Source of the DNA: JAAFHB01 sp037128295
Lineage (GTDB): Bacteria; Bacteroidota; Bacteroidia; Bacteroidales; Prolixibacteraceae
Length of the DNA: 17,382 bases
Direction of reading: 5' to 3'
Assembly: GCA_037128295.1 (NCBI GenBank)
Contig: JBAXWR010000150.1
Span: 1-17,382, forward strand
Both the position numbers and the translations under genes were made by a program. Position 1 is the first letter of the stretch; each line of letters starts with the position of its first letter. Shown piece by piece: positions 1 to 7,190 of this stretch. The notes under the pieces are model-generated. The model worked only from the letters and a program-made list of their open reading frames with translations, was not told the origin of the DNA and did not search any database.

Positions 1-1
1 C

Positions 2-637
2 AAGTTCAGATGGTGGGGTGATTATTCGAGCCAGATGGGTAATTGGGGGGTTCATTATATGGATGTTATCCGCTGGATGATGGGTGAAGTTGCACCTGTT
101 GCAATAACCGCTCATGGCAGTAAATTCATCCTCGATCATGATGGAGATATACCTGATACTATGCAGGTAACTTTTGAATTTGCTTCAGGGAAGATTATTT
201 CATTTGGCATTTATGAAGGAAGTAGCGGCGATATATTTCCATATGGGGAAATTGAAATACGGGGTACAAAAGGTAACTTGTATGCCAGCGAACGGGGATA
301 TAGAATAATTCCAGCTACAAAAGGGCAGTTCCAAAATTGGGATAAACCCATTAAATCAGAAGAATTCGATAATCCGGATCCATATTTATCCGATGGAAGT
401 TCCTCTGATAGCACCTCGGGCCTGATTCGCAATTTTCTTGATTGTATCAAAACACGGCAAAAACCTTTTTGTACTCTTGAAGATGGACATCGCTCAACCT
501 CATTTGCCCATCTTGCAAACATAGCCATTGCAACAAAGCAACGACTTGAATGGGATCCTGCAAAAGAAGTATTCAAAAATAGTCCCAAGGCAAATGGGCT
601 TCTTAGTTATGAGTATAGGAAACCATGGAGCCTTTGA
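2..637 (+). CDS. Gfo/Idh/MocA family oxidoreductase, C-terminal part (5' truncated)
   Basis: The reading frame is open from base 2, so the gene begins upstream of the window; only the C-terminal ~211 residues are present. The first Met in frame (base 35) is internal. The start of the visible part, RWWGDYSSQMGNWGVHYMDV, is the segment of the C-terminal domain of Gfo/Idh/MocA oxidoreductases in which N, G, H and D line the sugar/NAD site. The typical late segment 'NFLDCIKTRQKPFCTLEDGHRST' type (a short xFLDxIxxxxxPxxxxxxGxxx pattern) follows. Family members oxidise or reduce sugar hydroxyls with NAD(P). The Rossmann fold and EKP motif would lie outside the window. It is followed 18 bp later by a TIM-barrel isomerase in the same direction, so it is probably the preceding gene of a sugar-acid operon. 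The exact substrate cannot be read from sequence. Confidence 0.9.
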   Translation, partial: KFRWWGDYSSQMGNWGVHYMDVIRWMMGEVAPVAITAHGSKFILDHDGDIPDTMQVTFEFASGKIISFGIYEGSSGDIFPYGEIEIRGTKGNLYASERGYRIIPATKGQFQNWDKPIKSEEFDNPDPYLSDGSSSDSTSGLIRNFLDCIKTRQKPFCTLEDGHRSTSFAHLANIAIATKQRLEWDPAKEVFKNSPKANGLLSYEYRKPWSL

Positions 638-655
638 AAACAAAATAGTTAACTG

Positions 656-1606
656 ATGAACCGTAATAGGCGTGATTTTTTAAAAACAACTTCGGCAACT
701 GCTGCCGGGGTTGTTTTAACCCCGGCATTATTTGCCGGATCAAATAACTCTAAGCCGTTGGCTGCACCAATTTGTGTATTCACAAAATGCCTTCAATTTT
801 TGGATTACGATAAAGTAGGTGAAACATTGGCCAAGGCTGGATTTGATGGTGCAGAACTGTCTGTAAGAAGTGGCGGTCAGGTTCTACCTGAGAATGTAAA
901 GGTTGATCTTCCAAAAGCGATAAAAGCAATTCAAAAATCAGGAATAAGTGTTCCAATGATGGTAACTGGAATCACAGATGCAGAAGATCCAATAAGTGAA
1001 AATATTCTCGCAACTGCTGCCAATTTAGGTGTCAAATATTATAGAATGGGATACCTGAAATATGATAAGGAGCTGAATATTATTGCAAATCTTGATGCCC
1101 ATAAAAGGAACATTGATAAACTTGAAAAATTAAACAGGAAAACTGGAATCAAGGGTGTCTATCAGAATCATTCCGGAACTAACATCGGTGGTCCTGTTTG
1201 GGATTTATACTGGCTACTGAAGGATTTCGATCCAAAATTCATTGGTGTCCAGTATGATATCCGTCATGCTGTTGCAGAAGGAGGAGTTTCCTGGCCAATA
1301 GGAATGGAATTACTCGCTCCCTGGATTGATTCAACTCCGATAAAGGATTTTTACTGGAAGAAAGAGAATAGTAAATGGGAAATAATGAATGTTCCGTTAG
1401 GTGAAGGTATGGTCGATTTTGATGCTTTTCTGAATGAATACAAAAGATTAAAAATAAATGGACCCTTTACCCTTCACTTTGAGTATGATCTTGGAGGTGC
1501 AGAATCCGGTAAAACCAATCCCAAAATGGAACTTGATCAGATTTTAACCTATATGAAAGGTGATTTAGGATGGTTTAAAAAAAAGTTAATTGAATCGGGT
1601 TTATAA
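656..1606 (+). CDS. Tat-signal sugar phosphate isomerase/epimerase-like TIM-barrel protein
   Basis: 316 residues. The N-terminus is a twin-arginine signal (N-R-R-D-F-L-K at 4-10, hydrophobic stretch 14-28), so the protein is probably exported folded. The rest fits the xylose isomerase-like TIM barrel (AP endonuclease 2 superfamily): GFDGAELSV near 62-70, an NH pair at 171-172, VQYDIRHA at 198-205, PLGEGMVDF at 247-255 and LHFEYDLGG at 273-281. These supply the Glu/Asp/His/Glu set that usually binds the metal. Family members isomerise or epimerise keto-sugars, or act in inositol-type pathways. The gene lies 18 bp after the Gfo/Idh gene, a pairing that recurs in Bacteroidota sugar clusters. The start is chosen because it gives a complete Tat motif. 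Substrate unknown. Confidence 0.88.
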   Translation: MNRNRRDFLKTTSATAAGVVLTPALFAGSNNSKPLAAPICVFTKCLQFLDYDKVGETLAKAGFDGAELSVRSGGQVLPENVKVDLPKAIKAIQKSGISVPMMVTGITDAEDPISENILATAANLGVKYYRMGYLKYDKELNIIANLDAHKRNIDKLEKLNRKTGIKGVYQNHSGTNIGGPVWDLYWLLKDFDPKFIGVQYDIRHAVAEGGVSWPIGMELLAPWIDSTPIKDFYWKKENSKWEIMNVPLGEGMVDFDAFLNEYKRLKINGPFTLHFEYDLGGAESGKTNPKMELDQILTYMKGDLGWFKKKLIESGL

Positions 1607-1644
1607 TTTTTATACCTAACCTAATCTAATTATAAACATCTGTT

Positions 1645-1652
1645 TACATTTG
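1645..1652 (+). promoter_or_regulatory. Possible Bacteroidota -7 box (TACATTTG)
   Basis: In the 98-bp gap before the enolase-family gene, TACATTTG matches the Bacteroidota -7 consensus TAnnTTTG and would start transcription about 45 nt before the ATG at 1705. I see no convincing -33 TTTG at the right distance, so this is a weak call. It would allow the enolase/SDR/isomerase/permease set to be transcribed separately from the two upstream genes. Confidence 0.25.
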
Positions 1653-1704
1653 TCCTGAATTAGTTTAAAATACAATTTCTAACAAAACTCTAAATTAATT
1701 TTCA

Positions 1705-3105
1705 ATGTTCAATAGAAGAGAATTCCTCAAAACAACCGGTATCGCCGGTGCTACTGTAGTTGCTGGACTTCCGGTACTTGGCGCATCATCGGCATCAGAT
1801 AATCCAAAGCCAATAACCATCGCCGAAGTCAATTCCAATTTCGAGCGTGAGCCGCTCATCAGGCCGTTTGGTTTTAAGGGTGGGTACATGACCGAGATCT
1901 GGCAAACTGTGAATTACCTGAAAAGCACGTCAGGAAACCATCAGATCGGGCTTTGCACCCAAAATGTTCTATGGTCTGATGCACAGGTGTTTGCAGCCCA
2001 TTCTGAAAGTGGCGGAAATGCCTTGATGTTTGCATTGACTGAAAGGGCACTGCAGATGATGAAAGGCCAGAGTTTCCAGACACCAATAGATCTGTTGGAC
2101 AATCTCCTGCCAGAAGTTTATGCTTATGGCCAGAAAATTACCTCTAATCCGAAACTTCGCAAGACATTTGCTTTAAATGCCCTGGTTGGAACTGATAATG
2201 CGGCCTGGTTGCTTTATGCCAAAGAGAATGGATTTTCTACTTTTGATCAGATGATCCCAAAAGCTTATCGACCTGCACTTTCCAATCACCACAAACAGGC
2301 AGCGGCAATTCCCCTGATGGCTTACAACATTCCGATCAGCGAAATTCAGGGCGCAGTTGAGCAAGGCTATTTTTTTATGAAAATTAAAATAGGACAGCCC
2401 GGCACGCAAGAGGAGATGCTCGAAAAGGACAAAGCACGTTTAATTGCTATTCATCAGGCAATTGGAAATGTTAGGACTCCACATACCAAAGATGGGAAGC
2501 TCCCCTATTATTTCGATGCCAATGGACGGTACGAAAAGAAGGAAACCTTATTGAAATTGCTCGATCATGCCCGTAAAATCGGGGCTTTCGACCAGATTGC
2601 AATAATTGAGGAACCATTTGCCGAAGAACTGGAGATCGATGTGACGGATATTCCGGTCCGTCTCGCTGCCGATGAAAGCGCTCATACTGATGAAGATGCA
2701 ATTAAAAGAATTGCAATGGGTTACTAGGCCATTGCTCTAAAAGCCATTGCCAAGACCTTAAGCATGACGATGAAAATTGCCCAGGCCGCATTTGAACGGA
2801 ATATACCTTGTTTTTGCGCTGACCTCACAGTGAACCCGATATTGGTGGATTGGAACAAAAATGTAGCTGCCCGGCTGAACTCTTTTCCCGGACTAGGTAG
2901 CCTTGGTTTGATCGAGAGCAACGGACATCAGAACTACAAAAACTGGAACACGATGATGGGTTACCATCCCCGAATGGATGGTGCCTGGGTGAAAGCAAAC
3001 AAGGGAGTTTATGAACTGAACGATGAGTTCTATCAAACCGGTGGCGGAATTTTTGAGCCAATGCCACATTATGAAGAGATGTTTGCTGCTAAGGTAAGTA
3101 AATAA
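1705..3105 (+). pseudogene. Enolase-superfamily (mandelate racemase/muconate lactonizing-like) protein interrupted by in-frame TAG
   Basis: A 466-codon reading frame (1705-3105) carries one in-frame TAG at 2725-2727 (codon 341). The same frame continues after it without a shift. The N-terminus is a Tat signal (NRREFLKTTG, 3-12). Enolase-superfamily landmarks run in order: K-x-K at 226-228 (FMKIKIG), D271 (YYFDANGRY), E302 (IEEPF), D323-E324 (AADES), then after the stop K346 (AIALK). The last lysine is normally the second catalytic base of the barrel, so the 340-residue product would lack it. A restart at the ATG at 2764 would give a 113-residue C-terminal piece only. The alternatives are a recent nonsense mutation, a sequencing error, or read-through. 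TAG ends the alpha-E gene elsewhere in this window, which argues against genome-wide recoding. Downstream genes follow closely (25 bp), so polar effects are possible. Confidence 0.85.
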
Positions 3106-3130
3106 ATATAAGGATTTTACACTTCATAAT

Positions 3131-3889
3131 ATGCTTTTTAATATTGAAGGGAAACGGATACTGATTACAGGGTCAACAAGTGGAATTGGGAATGTTCTTG
3201 CTGAAGGTCTGGCCAAAGCGGGTGCGTTTGTGATTTTAAACGGAAGAACACAGAAGAATGTCGATCAGGCAGTTGCATCGTTTCTTGAACGCGGCTTTAA
3301 AACTTTGGGTGTTGCTTTTGATATTACAAATGCCAGCGAGGTGGAACTCCGGATTGCTGAATTGGAAAAGGATTCGGGTCCGATTGATGTATTGGTAAAC
3401 AATGCCGGTATCCAACATCGTGAGCCGTTGGAGCAATTCAAACTGGAAGATTGGAACAAGGTGATCAACACCAATCTTACAGGTGCGTTTATTGTAAGCC
3501 AACAAGTGATCAAAGGGATGATTACCCGGCGGTGCGGAAAAATTATCAATATCTGCTCGCTGCAAAGTGAACTGGCACGTCCATCCATAACCCCGTACGC
3601 TACCGCAAAAGGTGGCTTAAAAATGCTGACACGAGGCATGGCAACCGAATGGGCAAAACACAACATTCAGGTCAACGCGATTGGTCCGGGCTATTTCAAA
3701 ACGGAAATGACCAAAGCCCTTTGGGAAAATCAGGAATTTGACACCTGGTTGTGCAACCGCACCCCTGCACACCGCTGGGGAAATCCTGAAGAACTGATCG
3801 GAACACTGATTTATCTCTCCTCGGCTGCAAGTTCTTTCCTGAATGGCCAGATCATCTATGTCGATGGAGGCATAACAGCTTGTATTTAA
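3131..3889 (+). CDS. SDR-family oxidoreductase, gluconate 5-dehydrogenase-like
   Basis: 252 residues of a classical short-chain dehydrogenase: TGSTSGIG cofactor loop at 13-20, D64 (FDIT), NNAG at 90-93, catalytic S143, Y156 and K160 (YATAK), and a C-terminal VDGG. The stretches ICSLQSEL and GPGYFKTEMTKAL closely resemble E. coli IdnO (5-keto-D-gluconate 5-reductase / gluconate 5-dehydrogenase), which interconverts D-gluconate and 5-ketogluconate with NAD(P)H in the cytoplasm. 2-deoxy-D-gluconate or 3-keto-uronate reductases are close relatives, so the substrate is uncertain. It lies between the broken enolase-family gene (25 bp upstream) and an IolB-like isomerase (22 bp downstream), consistent with an aldonate/uronate pathway. 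Confidence 0.9.
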   Translation: MLFNIEGKRILITGSTSGIGNVLAEGLAKAGAFVILNGRTQKNVDQAVASFLERGFKTLGVAFDITNASEVELRIAELEKDSGPIDVLVNNAGIQHREPLEQFKLEDWNKVINTNLTGAFIVSQQVIKGMITRRCGKIINICSLQSELARPSITPYATAKGGLKMLTRGMATEWAKHNIQVNAIGPGYFKTEMTKALWENQEFDTWLCNRTPAHRWGNPEELIGTLIYLSSAASSFLNGQIIYVDGGITACI

Positions 3890-3911
3890 GCTATTTATAA
3901 TTTGAACAGTA

Positions 3912-4685
3912 ATGGAAAAGAAACAATTGAACTGGAAATACCAAAGCCCTGAATCACAGGGATTTCACGTAGTAGTATCCCCAGATAATTCAGATTGTAC
4001 TACAACATGGGGTTTTAGGTTAAACCTTGAGAAAGGTGAGCAATACATTCTATTGGACGAAAACCTTGAGTTGAACGGCGTTGTCATTTCGGGGGAAGCC
4101 CAACTTCTCTTCGGAGGTGGTGAATACTCGATTTTGGAACGGGATTCATTTTACCTTCCGGCGAAACAGCAAGTGATTGTCGTGGCGCAAAGCAATTTAA
4201 TCCTGTATTTTGGCGGAACTCCATTTGAAGGGAAAGGTGCGTTTTTTGTAAGGAAGTACGACTTGACCTTGCCGCTCGGGAATATCCATCAGGTTCATGG
4301 AAAACCACCTTACCAACGTGAGGTTTTCATGACAATTGCACAGGAAGACCCGGGATCGAGGTTAATATGCGGAATTACTGAAGGGATTCCCGGACAATGG
4401 ACCAGTTGGCCACCGCATCAACATTCAAACGATCTCGAAGAGATCTATTGTTATTTTGATATCCCCAAACCAAAATTTGCCCTTCATCTTGCTTCGCGGA
4501 TCCCTGGTGAAATTGAAGAAGTTTATCCTGTCTCATCGGGCGATTTTGTAATCGTACCTGAAGGTTACCACCCAACGGTTGGGATGCCCGGAGTAAAGAG
4601 TTGCTACTTCTGGATCATGGCCGCTTTATCGGAAAAAAGCCGAAGGTACGACCTTGCGATAAACGACCCAAACTTTCAGGTTTAA
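3912..4685 (+). CDS. 5-deoxy-glucuronate isomerase (IolB/KduI-like cupin)
   Basis: 257 residues; double-cupin family of IolB (5-deoxy-glucuronate isomerase of inositol breakdown) and KduI (4-deoxy-5-threo-hexosulose-uronate isomerase). The second cupin carries the metal site WPPHQHSNDLEE (H169, H171 and a Glu at 176/177) and a partner His in PEGYHPTVG (H220), followed by the IolB-type ending YFWIMAALSEKSRRYD. The length is near that of IolB. No other inositol genes (iolC, iolD, iolE, iolG) are recognisable nearby. With an SDR and a hexuronate-type permease as neighbours, an aldose-ketose isomerisation of a uronate-like acid is the safest reading. The permease gene starts 10 bp downstream, so the two are almost certainly co-transcribed. 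Confidence 0.85.
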   Translation: MEKKQLNWKYQSPESQGFHVVVSPDNSDCTTTWGFRLNLEKGEQYILLDENLELNGVVISGEAQLLFGGGEYSILERDSFYLPAKQQVIVVAQSNLILYFGGTPFEGKGAFFVRKYDLTLPLGNIHQVHGKPPYQREVFMTIAQEDPGSRLICGITEGIPGQWTSWPPHQHSNDLEEIYCYFDIPKPKFALHLASRIPGEIEEVYPVSSGDFVIVPEGYHPTVGMPGVKSCYFWIMAALSEKSRRYDLAINDPNFQV

Positions 4686-4695
4686 GACGGAACAG

Positions 4696-5958
4696 ATGAA
4701 AACGATACAAATCAGCGGATTAAGATGGTACATTGCTGTGCTACTCTTTTTAGCAACGGTAATTTGTTACATTGACAGGTTGACCATTTCGATTCTTGCA
4801 CCGGTTATCAAGGTTGACCTCAATTTGACCAACGTCGAATATGCGGCTATAACAACCTGGTTTTTAATATCCTATTCAATTTTTCAATCGGTTTTTGGTG
4901 GGATATACGATAAATTCGGAACACGTAAGGTATTTTCGGTTGCCATTGTGGTCTGGTCCATATCTGCGATGATGCATTCTGTGGCACGCGGGTTCAGTGG
5001 ATTTGCGTTTTTCCGTTTTGCCTTGGGTATTGGTGAAGCAGGTAACTGGCCAGGTTCGATTAAATCCATTGCCGAATGGTTTCCCTCCAAACAAAGGGCT
5101 TTTGGTTTGAGCATTGTCAATTCAGGTGCTGCTTTGGGATCGGTGGTCGCTCCACCTCTGATTGTCTGGTTGCAACTTAGCTTTGGTTGGAAAACAGCTT
5201 TTATAGCGACCGGAGCCTTAGGGTTTATCTGGTTGGTTCTTTGGCTTTTGATCTATCGTAAACCTTCGGAACACCCCTGGTTAACAAAAAAAGAGAAGGA
5301 ATTTATTGAAAGCGACATCCTTGATGTTCCTATCAACAAAGATAATACCCCGAGAAAAACCTGGAAAGAGCTGCTTAAATTAAGACATGTCTGGGGAATC
5401 ATTCTGGCACGTTTTTTCGGCGATCCGATCTGGTGGCTCTACCTGATCTGGTTGCCATCCTACCTCTACGATGTTCGGGGATATAGCATCAAAGACATTG
5501 GCACCTTTGCCTGGTTGCCGTTCCTTGCTTCCGGCATAGGCAGTCTGACAGGTGGTTGGCTCTCCGGTTACCTGATCGGAAAAGGCAAATCGGTCAACTT
5601 CTCCCGCAAAATTGCGATTGTCCTCCCAACCTTTTTAATGGTAATGGGCATTGGGGCGATCTATGCGCCTACCGCTATGCAGGCACTGCTCTTGATGAGC
5701 CTTGTCCTTTTCGGTTTCCAGTTTTGGGTCAATAACGTGCAAACATTGGCCAGCGATTATTTTTCGATCAACGAGGTAGGCAGGGTAACAGGTATGGCGC
5801 AGACTGGTGCAGGATTAGGTGCCATTACTTTTACCATGTTGATCGGTTGGATCGTCGATCATTTCTCCTATTCGCCGGTACTGGTAATTGGAGGCTTGCT
5901 TGGCCCTGTAGCCACCTTGTCGATTATCGTTTTATGCGGGAAAATAAGGAGGTTATAA
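4696..5958 (+). CDS. MFS transporter, ACS family (hexuronate ExuT-like)
   Basis: 420 residues with about twelve hydrophobic segments in two halves, separated by a charged loop near residues 194-226. Anion:cation symporter landmarks are present: YIDR at 25-28 in helix 1, the motif-A loop YDKFGTRK at 71-78, and GIGEAGNWPG at 111-120, typical of ExuT/GudP-type sugar-acid permeases. It would sit in the inner membrane and import a hexuronate, aldonate or aldarate with protons. It is the last gene of the left cluster, 10 bp after the IolB-like isomerase. No clear intrinsic terminator follows the stop; repeat DNA starts within a few bases. Confidence 0.88.
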   Translation: MKTIQISGLRWYIAVLLFLATVICYIDRLTISILAPVIKVDLNLTNVEYAAITTWFLISYSIFQSVFGGIYDKFGTRKVFSVAIVVWSISAMMHSVARGFSGFAFFRFALGIGEAGNWPGSIKSIAEWFPSKQRAFGLSIVNSGAALGSVVAPPLIVWLQLSFGWKTAFIATGALGFIWLVLWLLIYRKPSEHPWLTKKEKEFIESDILDVPINKDNTPRKTWKELLKLRHVWGIILARFFGDPIWWLYLIWLPSYLYDVRGYSIKDIGTFAWLPFLASGIGSLTGGWLSGYLIGKGKSVNFSRKIAIVLPTFLMVMGIGAIYAPTAMQALLLMSLVLFGFQFWVNNVQTLASDYFSINEVGRVTGMAQTGAGLGAITFTMLIGWIVDHFSYSPVLVIGGLLGPVATLSIIVLCGKIRRL

Positions 5959-5963
5959 ATTGT

Positions 5964-6117
5964 GATCTGTCATTGCGTGGAGTGCGGAATGAAACAAAAT
6001 TAGCGATTAAATGCCTGTAGGACAAATTGTTCCTGCCTGCCCCGTTTTTTCGGGGATCCATCGGAAAAGCAATTCCAAACTTATAAGCACTAACCCAAAA
6101 AATAATATTTGGGTTAG
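5964..6117 (+). repeat. Diverged dispersed repeat, copy A, with 10-bp hairpin
   Basis: Bases 5964-5988 (CTGTCATTGCGTGGAGTGC core) and 6066-6112 (AAAGCAAT..AAGCACTA core) each have a diverged counterpart in the same order at 6651-6675 and 6711-6757. I count about 22/25 and 36/47 matches. The GTCATTGCG...AAGCAATCC layout resembles a widespread family of intergenic bacterial repeats. The copy ends with a perfect inverted repeat, CTAACCCAAA (6090-6099) and TTTGGGTTAG (6108-6117). A second small hairpin, CCCCG T6 CGGGG, lies at 6040-6055. An open frame across 6011-6202 is judged non-coding. Confidence 0.6.
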
Positions 6118-6146
6118 CGCCACGATTTTTAAAACGTTTTTCATCC

Positions 6147-6194
6147 CCGTCCGAAGGGAGATTTGCATTTTTCCGAATCTTCGATCGCGGACGG
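6147..6194 (+). repeat. 48-bp dispersed repeat, copy 1 (CCGTCCG...CGGACGG ends)
   Basis: This 48-bp segment matches 13650-13697 without gaps at 39 of 48 positions. It is bounded by an inverted CCGTCC/GGACGG, so it can fold on itself. Two copies 7.5 kb apart in unrelated intergenic DNA show it is a mobile or dispersed element and not a local coincidence. No gene is attached to it. Confidence 0.6.
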
Positions 6195-6212
6195 TTTGCT
6201 AGCTGTGTCGTT

Positions 6213-6312
6213 ACCCTGGGTGGCGCGGTCACCAGGTACTTTTGTGCATTGACAGGGCTTTAGTTCGGGACCGCTTACCCAGGGTTATTCAAGTTTATCC
6301 CCTATCGGGGAT
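6213..6312. repeat. Structured REP-like element (two nested stems plus hairpin)
   Basis: ACCCTGGGT (6213-6221) is the exact reverse complement of ACCCAGGGT (6277-6285). Inside it, GCGGTC (6225-6230) pairs with GACCGC (6269-6274), so the two stems stack with only 2-3 unpaired bases between. A second perfect hairpin, ATCCCC-TATC-GGGGAT, follows at 6297-6312. I see no reading frame. It resembles the ACCCTGGGT/ACCCAGGGT palindromic repeats that I recall as common between Bacteroidota genes, some linked to REP-associated tyrosine transposases (knowledge from memory, not checked). Confidence 0.5.
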
Positions 6313-6387
6313 GGGACCGGCGAAAGATGGTGAATCGCTTCCAAAAATGGATCTATTTTGGAAATCAAAATAAATTCTTTACACTTT

Positions 6388-6416
6388 ACAATACTCCGTT
6401 GGAGTTATAGTATTGT
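6388..6416. repeat. Nested palindrome around ACTCCGTTGGAGT
   Basis: ACAATACT (6388-6395) pairs with AGTATTGT (6409-6416), and inside it ACTCC-GTT-GGAGT (6393-6405) is a perfect hairpin using some of the same bases, so two alternative folds exist. It is part of the same repeat-rich, gene-free tract. The rest of 6417-6650 shows no gene or structure I can support. Confidence 0.45.
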
Positions 6417-6650
6417 AGATGTGATGGTTAACCCATATACCAGTGGCGCAATCAGAAAGTTGTTGGAAGAGTGAACGGGCCATGCGCCGCAAAGCAAAGG
6501 CCAGAGGATGGACAAAGAATCGGACGTAGGGAAACCGAAGGACGGACAATGGAAACTTGAGAACGGAATAATCGAAATTTTGGATTGCGCCACAAAGTTT
6601 TAAAAGTTGCATGAAGAACCCAAACAATATTACAGCACTTTCACCCTCAA

Positions 6651-6757
6651 GACCTGTCATTGCGCGGAGTGCTGCAAAATCCAAAATTGAAAGATATTAA
6701 TTTGCACTCCAAAGCAATCCCAAACTAAGAAGCACTATCCCAGAAACAATGATTAGG
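6651..6757 (+). repeat. Diverged dispersed repeat, copy B
   Basis: Counterpart of the element at 5964-6117: GACCTGTCATTGCGCGGAGT at 6651-6670, then AAAGCAATCCCAAACTAAGA at 6711-6730 and AAGCACTATCCC (6730-6741). The spacer between the two blocks is shorter here (about 35 bp versus 77 bp in copy A), and the terminal hairpin has decayed. A further 16-bp direct repeat, GAAATTTTGGATTGCG, occurs at 6574-6589 and 6937-6952. 6758-6936 is AT-rich and holds nothing I can name. Confidence 0.5.
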
Positions 6758-6952
6758 ACCATGCTTCAAATTATAGGATTGCCACATCAAACACATTGAA
6801 TCTGCTAACTAATAGATTAATAGTTGTTTGATTACCAATTACAATTACAAGAGGCAGATCATCCACATAAAAAAGTGCTAACCATATAATCTACAGTTAT
6901 TTAGATGTTATTGATAATCTCAAAAGGAAAACCTTTGAAATTTTGGATTGCG

Positions 6953-7051
6953 TCACTCATAATGAACCGCTGTATAAGAGACCCGTACTTACACTGGTGT
7001 GAGAGGCTCTTCGATAGGCAAAAGCCTATCGAAGAGCCTCTCGATTATGCG
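6953..7051 (+). mobile_element. Group II intron 3'-end relic (domain V plus domain VI-like hairpin)
   Basis: 6963-7004 (TGAACCGC...GACCCGTAC...TGGTGTGAGA) matches the domain V pattern I recall for bacterial group II introns (GAACCGCCGTA..GACCCGTACGTACGGTGGTGTGAGAGG). ACCGCTGTA can pair with TACACTGGT, with one C-C mismatch where the usual base is G. Immediately after comes a perfect 19-bp hairpin with an AAAA loop (7001-7019 / 7024-7042) in the domain VI position, ending CTCGATTAT, close to the usual CTACTCGATT 3' end but lacking the bulge that carries the branch-point A. No intron-encoded reverse transcriptase/maturase is present in the window and no 5' GTGCG end is visible, so this is most likely a dead fragment. 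The short open frame crossing it (6905-7168) is judged spurious. Confidence 0.6.
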
Positions 7052-7190
7052 TTAGGTGTTTGGTTGTATGTGTTTGTTGCCGTTTCAAAAGCCGTTTCGT
7101 TCTTTATACGCAAATGCCCGTTAATACCACTTTCTACAAGAAGCGTTTCTTTCTCTTTTTATTGTTGACAATCTAATATAAACCGATTAA

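Noticed and set aside
2725..2727. Pyrrolysine or other programmed TAG recoding
   Set aside because: No supporting pyl genes or signal structure seen, and TAG is used as a normal stop at 10724-10726 and for the leader peptide at 16795-16797; mutation or error is simpler.
6011..6202. Short + strand open frame (63 codons)
   Set aside because: It runs across two repeat elements and a hairpin, has a Bacteroidota-atypical composition and no recognisable homology; it is a by-product of repeat DNA.
6905..7168. Open frame of 87 codons across the intron-like hairpin
   Set aside because: The R-D-P-Y-L-H-W-C-E-R part is the kind of spurious translation produced by group II intron domain V, and the frame contains the hairpin arms; no family fits.
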